Assembly (NCBI GenBank): GCA_963677185.1
Contig: OY781889.1
Span: 1,798,001 to 1,862,000, forward strand
Source: G963677185 sp963677185
Lineage (GTDB): Bacteria > Bacillota > Syntrophomonadia > Syntrophomonadales > Syntrophomonadaceae
Length of the DNA: 64,000 nt
Direction: 5' to 3'
The notes below the pieces were generated by a model. The model did no database searches, was not told the origin of the DNA, and was given only the letters and a program-made list of their open reading frames with translations. Shown here piece after piece: positions 16,123 to 24,610 of the stretch; position 1 is the first letter of the stretch; each line of letters starts with the position of its first letter. The translations under genes and the position numbers were made by a program.

Positions 16123-16905
16123 AACAATGGTCGCGCCGGTTGCCGAACTTAAATAATATGAAGAGATCAAACCGCCGATACCGGCCAGCAATCCGATCAC
16201 AATCGCCAGGATGCTGTACTGGCGTATGTCGGAGGCCAGGTTGCGGGCAGTGGCGGCTGGCAGCACCAGCATGGAATTGATGATCAGAATGCCCACCCAC
16301 TGGATGGATAGGGTGACAGTCACGGCTAGAATTACACTGAAGAGCATATCCATATTATGCACGTTAATGCCTCTGCTGACTGCCAGCGAAGGATTGATGC
16401 TGGCCAGAAGAAGGCGGTTATACATATACAGCCAGACCAGCACTGCCAATATGGAGATAACTGCCAACAGGAGCAGTTCGTTGTCAGCAACGCTCAAAAG
16501 GTCACCAATTAGAAAGCGGGTATATTTACTGAAGCCGCCGCCGCGTGAAAGCAGCACGATCCCCAGAGCCACCGCAGTCGAAGCCATTACGCCGATTATG
16601 GTGTCCGCCGAGTAGCGGGTGGCGTTTTTCACCATGGAAATAGCCACTGCCAGGCCGGCTGCAAAAACCAGCATCATCCAGAGGGGATTGCCAAATCCCA
16701 GCAGAACTCCGATCGCCAGCCCGGTCAGGGTTGAATGGCCGATGGAATCCGAAAAAAAAGCCATTTTATTATTTACGACCATAGTGCCCATTAGGGCCAG
16801 GATGGGAGTGACTACGAGCACTGCCAGAAGGGCGTTATGCATGAAATTGTAGTGTCCCCAGCTGAAGGGCAGCAATTGGGTCATCCAAATGTGATAGAAG
16901 GCCAT
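16072..16905 (-). CDS. Metal ABC transporter permease (ZnuB/MntB, ABC-3 family)
   Basis: A 277-aa permease with about eight hydrophobic helices. Motifs typical of the zinc/manganese ABC-3 family include MGTMVVNNKMAFFSDSIGHS and HSTLTGLAIGVLLGFGNP in the first half and VGILIINSMLVLPAATARNL in the second. It lies 2 bp downstream of the ATPase gene, so the two subunits are co-translated. The substrate-binding lipoprotein (ZnuA) is not in this window. Zinc is the likelier substrate but manganese or iron cannot be excluded. Confidence 0.88.
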   Translation of the reverse strand: MAFYHIWMTQLLPFSWGHYNFMHNALLAVLVVTPILALMGTMVVNNKMAFFSDSIGHSTLTGLAIGVLLGFGNPLWMMLVFAAGLAVAISMVKNATRYSADTIIGVMASTAVALGIVLLSRGGGFSKYTRFLIGDLLSVADNELLLLAVISILAVLVWLYMYNRLLLASINPSLAVSRGINVHNMDMLFSVILAVTVTLSIQWVGILIINSMLVLPAATARNLASDIRQYSILAIVIGLLAGIGGLISSYYLSSATGATIVLISSLMFAASLLIRRQ

Positions 16906-16907
16906 GA

Positions 16908-17708
16908 TCAGACCAGGTCCTCCTCTCGGATAAAGTAATCCGGCCCGCCGGGGGTTAATGCGGTGCCAAAATGAGCCGCAAACTGTGGGTCGGCAAATAC
17001 TTCTAAAGCGGTTCCGCTGGCCAGGATGGTCTTGTTAAGCAAAATCACACGATCGGCGTATTTTGAAAGCAGGCCGAGCTCATGGGAGATGATAATAATG
17101 GACAGATCATATGAATGCCGGAAATCGTTCAACATTTGGTAGAACAATTTCATACCATGAACATCCACTCCAGTAACCGGTTCATCCAGGAGAAGCAGGT
17201 CGGGAACCGGCTCCAGGGCCATAGCCAGCAGCACCCGTTGCAGTTCACCTCCGGACAATTCCCCCAGTTTGCGGTTAATCAGATGAGCCGCCTCCACCCG
17301 CGCCAGTAAATCCATGGTATGCTGGCGTCTTCCAGCAGGCATACCCATCCAGACTGGCCATTTGCCTTGAACTGAAGCAAAAAAGTCGTTTACGGTTAAA
17401 GGGATGGTGGGATCGAAATCCAGTTTTTGCGGAACATAACCGATTATTGGTTTGCCAGCCCGCTGATTCTCTGCATCAAGGTAATAAAGCCTGCCGCTGT
17501 GAGGCAGTTCGCCCAGCATGGCCTTGAAAAGAGTGCTTTTACCGGCTCCGTTGGGGCCGATGATCGCGGTCAGGTCACCGCAGTGAATATGCAGATGTAT
17601 TCCCTGCAGAGCGGTATGTTCCTGGTACTTGACCCCGAAATTCTCCAGAATTGTGCAGCACAACCCGCAGGCCGGCCGGATAAGGGGTTCTGAAGCAGCG
17701 TTTTTCAT
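16908..17708 (-). CDS. Metal ABC transporter ATP-binding protein (ZnuC-like)
   Basis: A 266-aa ABC ATPase energising the permease encoded 2 bp downstream. Walker A is IIGPNGAGKSTLF, the signature is LSGGELQRVLLA, Walker B is DLLLLDEPVTGVD and the switch histidine is in IIIISHELG. The first 20 residues carry CGLC-C, an extra cysteine group before the ATPase core, which might bind metal (inference). AGGAGG precedes the ATG. It is downstream of the YibE/F gene on the same strand, with a 150-bp gap that shows no clear promoter or Zur site by eye. Confidence 0.9.
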   Translation of the reverse strand: MKNAASEPLIRPACGLCCTILENFGVKYQEHTALQGIHLHIHCGDLTAIIGPNGAGKSTLFKAMLGELPHSGRLYYLDAENQRAGKPIIGYVPQKLDFDPTIPLTVNDFFASVQGKWPVWMGMPAGRRQHTMDLLARVEAAHLINRKLGELSGGELQRVLLAMALEPVPDLLLLDEPVTGVDVHGMKLFYQMLNDFRHSYDLSIIIISHELGLLSKYADRVILLNKTILASGTALEVFADPQFAAHFGTALTPGGPDYFIREEDLV

Positions 17709-17859
17709 TGCAGGGCCTCCTCTGTGCTCGTTAATTCAATACAATGGCTTGATTGAGAGCCTTTGTTAATACATTGAACTGGATGTACTACAGTCGAATC
17801 GCTTGAACTGTCATGGTTTTCCGCGGATACTAATGTTATTGCCCGTTTCATCAGGTTTT

Positions 17860-19059
17860 TTACTCCGGATCATGTTGGTCAGCCGGTTGATTGACGGCTA
17901 CCTCCGCCGGAACGCTGGCAACCAAAGAATGCCGGGCCACAGCCTGAGCAGCTGCACCGTATGCAGCGGTCACCGGCAAAGCCGCGCACAATGCCAGGCA
18001 ACAAGCGGCCAGGCGCACTATCTCACCTGCCGCAAGCTCTGAGTTAATAATATACCTTGCTGAATCCGAATAAGCAGAGTAAAAAGCCAGCCAGGGCAGC
18101 AACACCCCGCAAAAAGCCATACACAAAACTGAAACAAGGCTCTGCATGCGAACCCGGCCCGCGTTAATCCCCTCCATGAACAAAATCGGCAGGTACATAT
18201 CAGGTTCATCTCGCCCCAGCAGCGACATTTTACTGGCGATTTCCAGGCAAATGTCAGCCAGCGCTCCCAGGCTAGATAGCACCACACCGCAGAAAAAAAT
18301 CAGCTCCATGTTAAAAGTGAAATGCTCCATATAGTAGCCCATCCGGCTTTCGATGCTGGCAAATCCGCTTATTGAAGCGCTGTCAAGGCATTTGTATGCG
18401 GCTGCGGCTGCCAGCAGGCAGGCGGTGAGCATTCCGGCCAGGGCAGTAAAAGAAACCAGGTTAAAGCCATTGCCGGTCAAAATGATCGCAATGCTCAAGC
18501 AGGTACAAACAACGATCAGTACGGTTATGGGATCAGTGCCGGAAGTCACTGCCGGAACCAGGATGCCGAACACTCCGAACATAGCCAGGGCAGCAATAAA
18601 CAATGCTCTCAGACCATGCAAACCGCCGATTATGATAAGCAGCAGCACAACGGCTACGGTCACCAGGATCAGGGTGTTGATTCTATATGCACCGTCAATC
18701 GCAGCGGCGGAAAGCCGGCCGTTGTCCTGATGGACAGTAACCATTACCAGTGCGCCTTTAGTAAGATCGACGTCAACCAGAGGGTTGCCGCTGGTGGTAT
18801 TGACTGTCTCGATTATCTCACCGCTATACTGGCCTGACAAAATTTGCAGCTTGATGGTTTGCTGGCTGAATGCGGTTACTGATTTCTGGTCTTTAACATA
18901 TTTGTCTTTTATATCTAGAATCTCCGCCTTTGCGTAACTGTCGCCCGCTGCCGCCGAGGATGTCCAGCTGCTCCATAGAAGGCTGGCACCGGCTACACAC
19001 GCGGCGGTACAAATCAGCAATACGGAAAGCGCCAAAATACGGCGTTGAACAAAAGTCAT
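17860..19059 (-). CDS. YibE/F-family multi-pass membrane protein
   Basis: A 399-aa protein. It has an N-terminal hydrophobic anchor (about residues 8-30), an extracytoplasmic region of about 95 residues containing KLQILSGQYSGEIIETVN, then about eight transmembrane helices. The helices include LHGLRALFIAALAMFGVFGI and SSLGALADICLEIASKM, as in the YibE/F family. Members are putative transporters of unknown substrate. Upstream of the metal ABC genes it may share their regulation, but that is inference. The ATG is used, with a weak GGATGG site nearby. Confidence 0.8.
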   Translation of the reverse strand: MTFVQRRILALSVLLICTAACVAGASLLWSSWTSSAAAGDSYAKAEILDIKDKYVKDQKSVTAFSQQTIKLQILSGQYSGEIIETVNTTSGNPLVDVDLTKGALVMVTVHQDNGRLSAAAIDGAYRINTLILVTVAVVLLLIIIGGLHGLRALFIAALAMFGVFGILVPAVTSGTDPITVLIVVCTCLSIAIILTGNGFNLVSFTALAGMLTACLLAAAAAYKCLDSASISGFASIESRMGYYMEHFTFNMELIFFCGVVLSSLGALADICLEIASKMSLLGRDEPDMYLPILFMEGINAGRVRMQSLVSVLCMAFCGVLLPWLAFYSAYSDSARYIINSELAAGEIVRLAACCLALCAALPVTAAYGAAAQAVARHSLVASVPAEVAVNQPADQHDPE

Positions 19060-19122
19060 AGTACCATCCTGCGCTTGAATTCAACCCTCATTATATCATT
19101 TGCCGGGAAGGCTGGCTTTACC

Positions 19123-19151
19123 TTGACGTAAATTGAATAATGGCTTAGAAT
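19123..19151 (+). promoter_or_regulatory. SigA promoter of the feo operon
   Basis: TTGACG (19123-19128), exact 17-nt spacer, TAGAAT (19146-19151). The start point would fall on the adjacent Fur box. Confidence 0.8.
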
Positions 19152-19158
19152 ATTATAA

Positions 19159-19177
19159 GATAATGATAATCATTATC
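19159..19177 (+). promoter_or_regulatory. Fur box (perfect 19-bp operator)
   Basis: GATAATGATAATCATTATC matches the classical 19-bp Fur consensus at every position and is a perfect palindrome. Lying at the expected transcription start, it would let iron-loaded Fur block the feo promoter. Confidence 0.92.
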
Positions 19178-19203
19178 AAAAGGGGCGAAAGGTTTGAGAA
19201 AGT

Positions 19204-19386
19204 ATGGAATACGTGATCGTGTCTATTATAATAGCAGCCAGCCTGATTGTGCTGTTTCGGCATATACACGCAGATAGCAAATCCTGTGCAAGGGGATGCG
19301 GCAGTTGCGGCCGTTTTTGCGATGCATCCTTGCAGTATTTAAGTGATGCCGGTTCAAAGGAGAATAAACGATATGTTGATGAATAA
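19204..19386 (+). CDS. FeoB-associated Cys-rich membrane protein
   Basis: A 60-aa protein: an N-terminal transmembrane helix (about residues 3-18), then a cysteine cluster Cys28, Cys32, Cys35, Cys39 in SCARGCGSCGRFC. This is the pattern of the small FeoB-associated proteins found with many Firmicute feo operons. It is first in the Fur-controlled operon. It may assist ferrous iron transport or sense iron at the membrane; the exact role is not known for the family. Its end overlaps the start proposed for feoA. Confidence 0.8.
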   Translation: MEYVIVSIIIAASLIVLFRHIHADSKSCARGCGSCGRFCDASLQYLSDAGSKENKRYVDE

Positions 19387-19678
19387 ACATGCGCAAAACC
19401 CTGCAGGAGGAATGATGAAGCAGAAGAACGGGGAAAAAGAATGTGCCTGCCAGGGCCACGAAAGGTGCCTGCTGGACTTGAAACCAGGTCAAAGCGCATC
19501 AGTCAGAAAAGTATGTTGCCAGGCCGGCATCAAGTGCAGAGTAATGGATATGGGTGTGGTGCCGGGGGCGGAAGTGCAGCTGGTACGCTATGCCCCCATG
19601 GGAGACCCGGTCATTATTAAGGTGGGCAGTTATCTTTTGTCGCTGCGCAAGAGCGAAGCCGCAGAGATTCTGGTTTAA
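19373..19678 (+). CDS. feoA: Ferrous iron transport protein A (FeoA)
   Basis: A 101-aa SH3-like FeoA protein. The domain runs from about residue 35 (LKPGQSASVRKV) through CRVMDMGVVPGAEVQLVRYA to VGSYLLSLRKSEAAEIL. The N-terminal 30 residues are an extension with CACQGHERC, giving extra cysteines compared with usual 75-residue FeoA. The ATG at 19373 has AAAGGAG 10 nt upstream; ATGs at 19412/19415 with AGGAGG are alternatives that would remove most of the extension. FeoA regulates or supports the FeoB transporter encoded next. Confidence 0.85.
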   Translation: MLMNKHAQNPAGGMMKQKNGEKECACQGHERCLLDLKPGQSASVRKVCCQAGIKCRVMDMGVVPGAEVQLVRYAPMGDPVIIKVGSYLLSLRKSEAAEILV

Positions 19679-19701
19679 TTGCAGGCCGGGAGGATAACGC
19701 T

Positions 19702-21801
19702 ATGAAAAATGAAATCAGGGTCGTTCTGGCCGGAAATCCAAATTCTGGCAAATCGACCCTTTTTAATATGATGACCGGCAGCAACCAGCGGGTCGGCAAT
19801 TACCCGGGTGTAACTGTAGAAAGAAGGGAAGGTCTGGTCACGCATGGAGGATACGAAATAACTGTTCTTGATTTGCCCGGAGCATACAACCTTTCGGCGC
19901 TCTCGCCTGACGAGGCAGTTGCCCGGCAGGCAATAATGGATGAGAAGCCGGATATGGTCGTCAATGTAGTCGATGCGTCAAATTTGCAGCGCAATCTCAA
20001 CCTTACAGTTCAGCTGCTGGAGCTTCAGATTCCCATGGTGCTGGTTCTAAACATGATAGACGAGGCCGAGGCCAATGGAGCGATTATTGACGATAATATG
20101 CTGGGGCTGCTGCTGGGGGTTGTCGTGGTCAGGACTGTGGGAAGGAAAAACCAGGGCATAGAAAACCTTCTGGATGCAATAACTGCGGGCGTAGAATCCG
20201 ACGAAATTGCTGATAGCAGCTCCATGATGAAGGGCAAACGGATTTCATACAATTATGAGATTGAAGAGGAACTGGATAAGATCATTGCAGCGATACATTC
20301 TGACATTGGCCGTAATCGTGGATACAAGCCGACATACCCGGTTCGATGGCTGGGAGTGAAGCTGCTGGAAAATGATCATCTGGTAAGGGAGCAGATGATC
20401 GTGGCTGGCCTGTATACGGCAGTACGGCAGGCAGAGCGCAGCCGGGCGCATTTGCAAATAAGCAACGACGAAGACGCTGCTTCAATTATTGCTGAAGGAC
20501 GTTACGCGGTAATCAGGGGTGCCTTGAAAGAAAGCGTTGTTTTTAACCGCCCGCAGGAAGAAAGCCTTACTGAAAGGCTAGACCGGGTTTTGTTGCACCG
20601 CTTCTGGGGTTTTCCCATTCTAATAGTAATTATGTGGCTTCTTTTCGAAGTAACATTCAGCCTGGGGCAGCCGGTGATGAACATTATGGATGGAATGCTG
20701 AAGACTTTTCAGGGAGGTCTGGCGGTGATGATGACGGATGGAATTATTAAGTCCCTGGTTATTGACGGAATTGTTGGCGGAGCCGGCGGGGTTCTAATTT
20801 TTCTGCCCTTGATAATCATTTTGTTTGCCGGGATAGCTGTACTTGAAGATAGCGGATATATGTCCAGAGCGGCCTTCCTAATGGACCGCATCATGCACGG
20901 CGCTGGCTTGCATGGCAAGTCCTTCATACCTATGCTAATCGGCCTGGGATGTTCAGTTCCGGCGGTGATGGCTGCCCGCAACCTGGAAAACCGGCGGGAT
21001 CGCCTGACAACAATGCTGGTGGTGCCGCTGATCAGCTGCGGAGCACGTCTGCCGGTATATACGCTCCTGATAGCCGCGTTTTTTCCGGGCAATATGGCGG
21101 GAACGGTTTTATTTTCGGTCTATTTGATCGGAATGGCAATGGCGGTTTTAATGGCCCGAATTTTTCGCCATACAATGTTTGCGGGGCCGTCGGATCCATT
21201 CGTTATGGAATTGCCCACTTACAGGCTGCCCGTACTGCAGAGCATTATTATCCATTCATGGGAACGAGCCTGGATGTATATCAAAAAGGCTGGGACAATA
21301 ATACTGGCTTCTGCTGTAATTGTATGGGCCTTATTTGCCTTTGCGGTTCCTGGAACGCTTGAAGTAGGAGTTCTGGCTCCCTCGGTTGACGTCAGTATGG
21401 CCGCAGGTCTCGGACATGGAATTGAGCCGGTTTTAAGACCGCTTGGGTTTGACTGGAAGACTGGAGTGGCGCTGGTGGCAGGCCTGGGAGGCAAAGAGAT
21501 GATCGCTTCGACCATGAGCACACTTTATGCCATGCAAAGCCAGGACGGGGATGGAACAGATGGGCAAACATCAGGCTTTGCCCGCCGTGTGCGCGAGGAA
21601 TCTGGCTTTACACCGCTGGCTGCTTATAGCCTGATGCTTTTTGTATTACTGTACTCCCCTTGCATGGCAACCCTGGCCAGTATTGCCCGGGAAAGCAAGT
21701 CGTTTCGCTGGCCGCTGTTTTCAGTTGCTTACGGGATGGCGCTAGCCTGGATTGTCTCATTTGCAGTATACCAGATTGGCATGCGCCTGGGACTTGGTTA
21801 A
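19702..21801 (+). CDS. feoB: Ferrous iron transporter FeoB
   Basis: A 699-aa Fe(II) transporter. The N-terminal G-domain has GNPNSGKST (residues 11-19), VLDLPGAYNL and NMIDEAEANG. A helical region and a polytopic core follow, including IAVLEDSGYMSRAAFLMDRI, IGLGCSVPAVMAAR and SCGARLPVYTLLIAAF, the duplicated gating motifs of the family. It is last in the Fur-controlled operon, 23 bp after feoA. A hairpin terminator follows about 100 bp downstream. Length and motifs are normal for FeoB. Confidence 0.96.
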   Translation: MKNEIRVVLAGNPNSGKSTLFNMMTGSNQRVGNYPGVTVERREGLVTHGGYEITVLDLPGAYNLSALSPDEAVARQAIMDEKPDMVVNVVDASNLQRNLNLTVQLLELQIPMVLVLNMIDEAEANGAIIDDNMLGLLLGVVVVRTVGRKNQGIENLLDAITAGVESDEIADSSSMMKGKRISYNYEIEEELDKIIAAIHSDIGRNRGYKPTYPVRWLGVKLLENDHLVREQMIVAGLYTAVRQAERSRAHLQISNDEDAASIIAEGRYAVIRGALKESVVFNRPQEESLTERLDRVLLHRFWGFPILIVIMWLLFEVTFSLGQPVMNIMDGMLKTFQGGLAVMMTDGIIKSLVIDGIVGGAGGVLIFLPLIIILFAGIAVLEDSGYMSRAAFLMDRIMHGAGLHGKSFIPMLIGLGCSVPAVMAARNLENRRDRLTTMLVVPLISCGARLPVYTLLIAAFFPGNMAGTVLFSVYLIGMAMAVLMARIFRHTMFAGPSDPFVMELPTYRLPVLQSIIIHSWERAWMYIKKAGTIILASAVIVWALFAFAVPGTLEVGVLAPSVDVSMAAGLGHGIEPVLRPLGFDWKTGVALVAGLGGKEMIASTMSTLYAMQSQDGDGTDGQTSGFARRVREESGFTPLAAYSLMLFVLLYSPCMATLASIARESKSFRWPLFSVAYGMALAWIVSFAVYQIGMRLGLG

Positions 21802-21904
21802 GCACCGCGCTCCTGATTGGCTCCTTTTGCATTGACGGTGCAGCACTGCACTATCAATCAACCTGGCAGCCGCTGCTGCTAACACACAGACCGGCGGTAT
21901 AAAT

Positions 21905-21943
21905 ATAATGGCGCTCCCGGGAAAAACCCAGGAGCGCCATTAT
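21905..21943 (+). terminator. Terminator after feoB
   Basis: ATAATGGCGCTCC pairs with GGAGCGCCATTAT (13 bp), with an inner CGGG-AAAAA-CCC extension; the 3' flank is only mildly T-rich. Confidence 0.75.
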
Positions 21944-22318
21944 TAAAGTCCGGTAGAAAAAAATTGCTGCGATTATTACATGATGTTGCTGCGAATACTT
22001 GTGTGACTAAAATTGACAATTACTAGTACGTTGCTGTGATTATTGCTGCATCTGTTGTAGCGAGCCGGACTTGCGGACCTAAAATAACTATTTTCTACCT
22101 GGTTACACTATACCTCACTTGCTAGAGATAGTAAATGCATCCCGAGAAAAAAGAGACAAAAAACCTAAATAAATATCGATATTGACATAAACCGGGACCT
22201 TGAGCCAAAAACGCCAGGCGAAAAAAGTCGAAAAACACATTAGGTAAAGAAATACAATTAAGGAAATATACTTTGCCACATAATGGCTATACCAATAATC
22301 ACCATACCAATGAATGAT
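21944..22318. other. AT-rich intergenic stretch, no gene seen
   Basis: There is no frame with a credible start. A short phrase close to TTGCTGCGATTATT recurs three times in varied form between 21962 and 22045. The stretch otherwise shows no strong hairpin. It is the left flank of the IS target site. Confidence 0.5.
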
Positions 22319-22405
22319 ATTATATCACAGCAATTTGCACTGTAAAGATTAAATTAAAGATTAATAATAATTTAAGAAACCACAAGAGATTTGCTTTAGG
22401 GATAC
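22319..22405. repeat. 87-bp direct repeat, left copy (target duplication)
   Basis: Identical to 24363-24449 over 87 bp, beginning ATTATATCACAG and ending TTTAGGGATAC. The two copies abut the ends of the insertion sequence, so it is read as a long target-site duplication. Confidence 0.92.
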
Positions 22406-22442
22406 GGGTCTTTGACAGTTGAATAGAAGAAAAAGCCTTGAA

Positions 22443-22467
22443 AAGCCCGACAGGGGCTTATTTTTTT
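22443..22467 (+). terminator. Terminator inside left end of IS
   Basis: AAGCCC and GGGCTT around a short loop, followed by A and seven T. It would stop outside transcription from entering the transposase gene. Confidence 0.75.
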
Positions 22468-22488
22468 GTCAATTTTACCATTTTGCTA

Positions 22489-22518
22489 TTGAGTACAGTT
22501 GAGTACAGTTGAGTACAG
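22489..22518 (+). repeat. Three tandem copies of TTGAGTACAG
   Basis: Three exact 10-bp repeats directly before the transposase -10 box. One helical turn per unit; they provide alternative -35 hexamers or a binding site. Confidence 0.9.
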
Positions 22519-22527
22519 CGGTATAAT
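22499..22527 (+). promoter_or_regulatory. Transposase promoter
   Basis: The second repeat unit gives TTGAGT (22499-22504), followed by exactly 17 nt and a perfect TATAAT (22522-22527), about 23 nt before the transposase ATG. Confidence 0.7.
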
Positions 22528-22549
22528 ATAAGGGATTGGAGGTGTTTTG

Positions 22550-24262
22550 ATGCGGTTGAAGGTTACTAAATCTAAAAATGCTGCTTCGCTTTATGTAATA
22601 AGGTCCACCTATGTGAATGGCGTTCATTCCTCCAAGATCGTGGAAAAGCTTGGCACGTACGCTGAACTCCTGGATAAGTTGGGCGGGCAAGATCCTTATG
22701 AATGGGCTAAAGAGTACATCGCGGAGCTTAACCGGCAGGAAAAAGAGAACAAGCGTGAAGTCCTGGTCAAGTATTCACCGGTCAAGATTATTGATAAAGG
22801 CCAGCAGCAGTTATTCAATGGCGGCTACCTGTTCCTGCAAAAGATCTATCACGAGCTCAAGCTTGATAAAATGTGCCAAACCATCGCTAAAAAATACAAG
22901 TTCTCTTTCGACCTGGACTCCATCCTATCCAGGCTGGTCTACGCCAGGATCATCTACCCTTCTTCCAAGCTTTCTACATACCAGGATTCCTCCATGTTCA
23001 TGGAGCAGCCTTCGTTTGACCTCCACCAAATCTACCGTGCTTTGGAGGTTATCGCCAAGGAGGCCGATTTTATCCAGGCTTCCCTTTACGCCAACAGCCT
23101 GGCTGTTTCAAAGAGGAATACGAAGGTGCTGTATTACGATTGCACCAACTATTTCTTTGAAATAGAGCAGGAGTCAGGCATCAAGCAATACGGCTATTCC
23201 AAGGAGCATCGCCCCAACCCCATCGTCCAGATGGGACTGTTCATGGATGGGGACGGGATACCCCTGGCTATATATATTGGCAAAGGCAATACTAATGAGC
23301 AGCTGACTCTAAAGCCGCTGGAGGAAAAAATACTGTCCGATTTTAATTGCTCCAAGTTCATCGTCTGTACTGATGCCGGGCTCGCTTCCAATAGCAACCG
23401 CAAGTTCAATAACCAGGGCGACCGTGCTTTCATAACTACGCAGTCAGTCAAGAAGCTGAAGAAGCACCTGAAGGAATGGGCCTTAAGCCCTGAAGGCTGG
23501 CTCCTGCCTGGCGACAGCTCAAAATACAGTCTGGATATGCTTGATGAGGAGAAGGACTGGGAGAAGACTTTTTACAAGGAGCGCTGGATTGTGGAAGACG
23601 GGCTGGAACAGAAGCTCATCGTGTCTTTTTCGCTCAAGTACCAAAACTACCAGCGAAAGATCAGAAATGCCCAAATTGAGAGAGCCCACAAAGTCCTGGA
23701 TACGAATCTGGGCAAGCTGAATAAGGTGAACCAAAACGACTACAAGCGTTTTATCAAGAAAACCAGTGTCACTTCAGAAGGAGAGGTGGCCAGCAAGGCG
23801 GTATATGAAATTGACAACACTGTCATTGGGAAAGAGGAGGCTTTTGACGGTTTCTACGCGGTCTGCACCAACCTTGATGGCGACGCTGCAACCGTTCTGG
23901 CGATAAACAAGCGGCGCTGGCGGATCGAGGAGTGCTTCCGGATCATGAAAACCGAGTTCAAAGCCCGGCCAGTGTACCTTAGTCGCGATGACCGGATAAC
24001 GGCGCATTTCATGACCTGTTTTATCGCCTTGGTGGTATACAGGCTCCTGGAAAAGCGGCTGGAGGAACAATACACGTGCAGCGAGATTGTTCAGGGTCTG
24101 CGGGACATGAATTTTCACGAAATCAAGGGCGAAGGCTTCGTTCCAACCTACACGAGAACCGATTTCACCGACAGCCTTCATGATGCTTTTGGCTTCCGTA
24201 CTGACTACCAGATACTGACCACTCGACAGGCGAAAAATATTTTTAAGGTTACTAAGTCTTAA
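22550..24262 (+). CDS. IS1634-family DDE transposase
   Basis: A 570-aa transposase of the IS4 superfamily, IS1634 group. The acidic triad can be placed at YYDCTNYFFE (first Asp), FIVCTDAGLAS (second Asp) and the late RRWRIEECFRIMKTEFKARP (Glu, in the family Y/W-x-x-E signature). The N-terminus has RSTYVNGVHSSKIVEKLG, common in this group. The ATG at 22550 follows GGAGGTG; an adjacent TTG is less likely. The frame is uninterrupted and of usual family length, so the enzyme is probably active. The C-terminus ends ARQAKNIFKVTKS. Confidence 0.92.
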   Translation: MRLKVTKSKNAASLYVIRSTYVNGVHSSKIVEKLGTYAELLDKLGGQDPYEWAKEYIAELNRQEKENKREVLVKYSPVKIIDKGQQQLFNGGYLFLQKIYHELKLDKMCQTIAKKYKFSFDLDSILSRLVYARIIYPSSKLSTYQDSSMFMEQPSFDLHQIYRALEVIAKEADFIQASLYANSLAVSKRNTKVLYYDCTNYFFEIEQESGIKQYGYSKEHRPNPIVQMGLFMDGDGIPLAIYIGKGNTNEQLTLKPLEEKILSDFNCSKFIVCTDAGLASNSNRKFNNQGDRAFITTQSVKKLKKHLKEWALSPEGWLLPGDSSKYSLDMLDEEKDWEKTFYKERWIVEDGLEQKLIVSFSLKYQNYQRKIRNAQIERAHKVLDTNLGKLNKVNQNDYKRFIKKTSVTSEGEVASKAVYEIDNTVIGKEEAFDGFYAVCTNLDGDAATVLAINKRRWRIEECFRIMKTEFKARPVYLSRDDRITAHFMTCFIALVVYRLLEKRLEEQYTCSEIVQGLRDMNFHEIKGEGFVPTYTRTDFTDSLHDAFGFRTDYQILTTRQAKNIFKVTKS

Positions 24263-24297
24263 GCAAACGTTACTCACTTTTTATTTGCATAAAGAAA

Positions 24298-24335
24298 CCC
24301 CGCAATCCCCTATAATAGGTGCTTGCGGGGCTTTT
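24298..24335 (+). terminator. Terminator at right end of IS
   Basis: CCCCGCAA pairs with TTGCGGGG, followed by CTTTTTC. It ends the transposase message inside the element. Confidence 0.85.
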
Positions 24336-24362
24336 TCGCCTTCTGCAAGTGTCAAAGACAGG

Positions 24363-24449
24363 ATTATATCACAGCAATTTGCACTGTAAAGATTAAATTA
24401 AAGATTAATAATAATTTAAGAAACCACAAGAGATTTGCTTTAGGGATAC
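24363..24449. repeat. 87-bp direct repeat, right copy (target duplication)
   Basis: Exact copy of 22319-22405, abutting the right end of the IS. The 160 bp that follow, up to the lipoprotein gene, have an open frame but no ribosome site and are treated as non-coding. Confidence 0.92.
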
Positions 24450-24610
24450 ACATTAAGGGAATGTTTAATGGCTGGGTATTTATACCGTTTGTTACTCTGG
24501 GCAAGAATTATCCGGAATGGTATTATCATATTAATAAACATTGGGACTGGTTTTGGGTAAGAAAAGATTTCCGCATAATCACCAATATCGGGCTGGAGGG
24601 AGGTGAACAG

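Larger units (their letters stand above)
22406..24362 (+). mobile_element. IS1634-type insertion sequence
   Basis: About 1957 bp between two 87-bp direct repeats. Both ends carry GTCTTTGACA in inverted orientation (22408-22417 and complement 24351-24360), extending imperfectly to GTCTTTGACAGTTG / GTCTTTGACACTTG. It contains one transposase gene and has an inward-protecting terminator at each end. IS1634, the family founder, is known for variable, very long target duplications, which matches this site. The copy looks intact and may be recent. Confidence 0.88.

Noticed and set aside
22489..22518. CRISPR-like short repeats
   Set aside because: The units are directly adjacent 10-mers with no spacers and no cas genes; they belong to the IS promoter.
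24323..24610. In-frame upstream extension of the lipoprotein gene running back through the 87-bp repeat into the IS
   Set aside because: The lipoprotein signal peptide begins at 24611 with a strong GGGAGGTG site; the upstream part has no start signal and includes IS terminal sequence.
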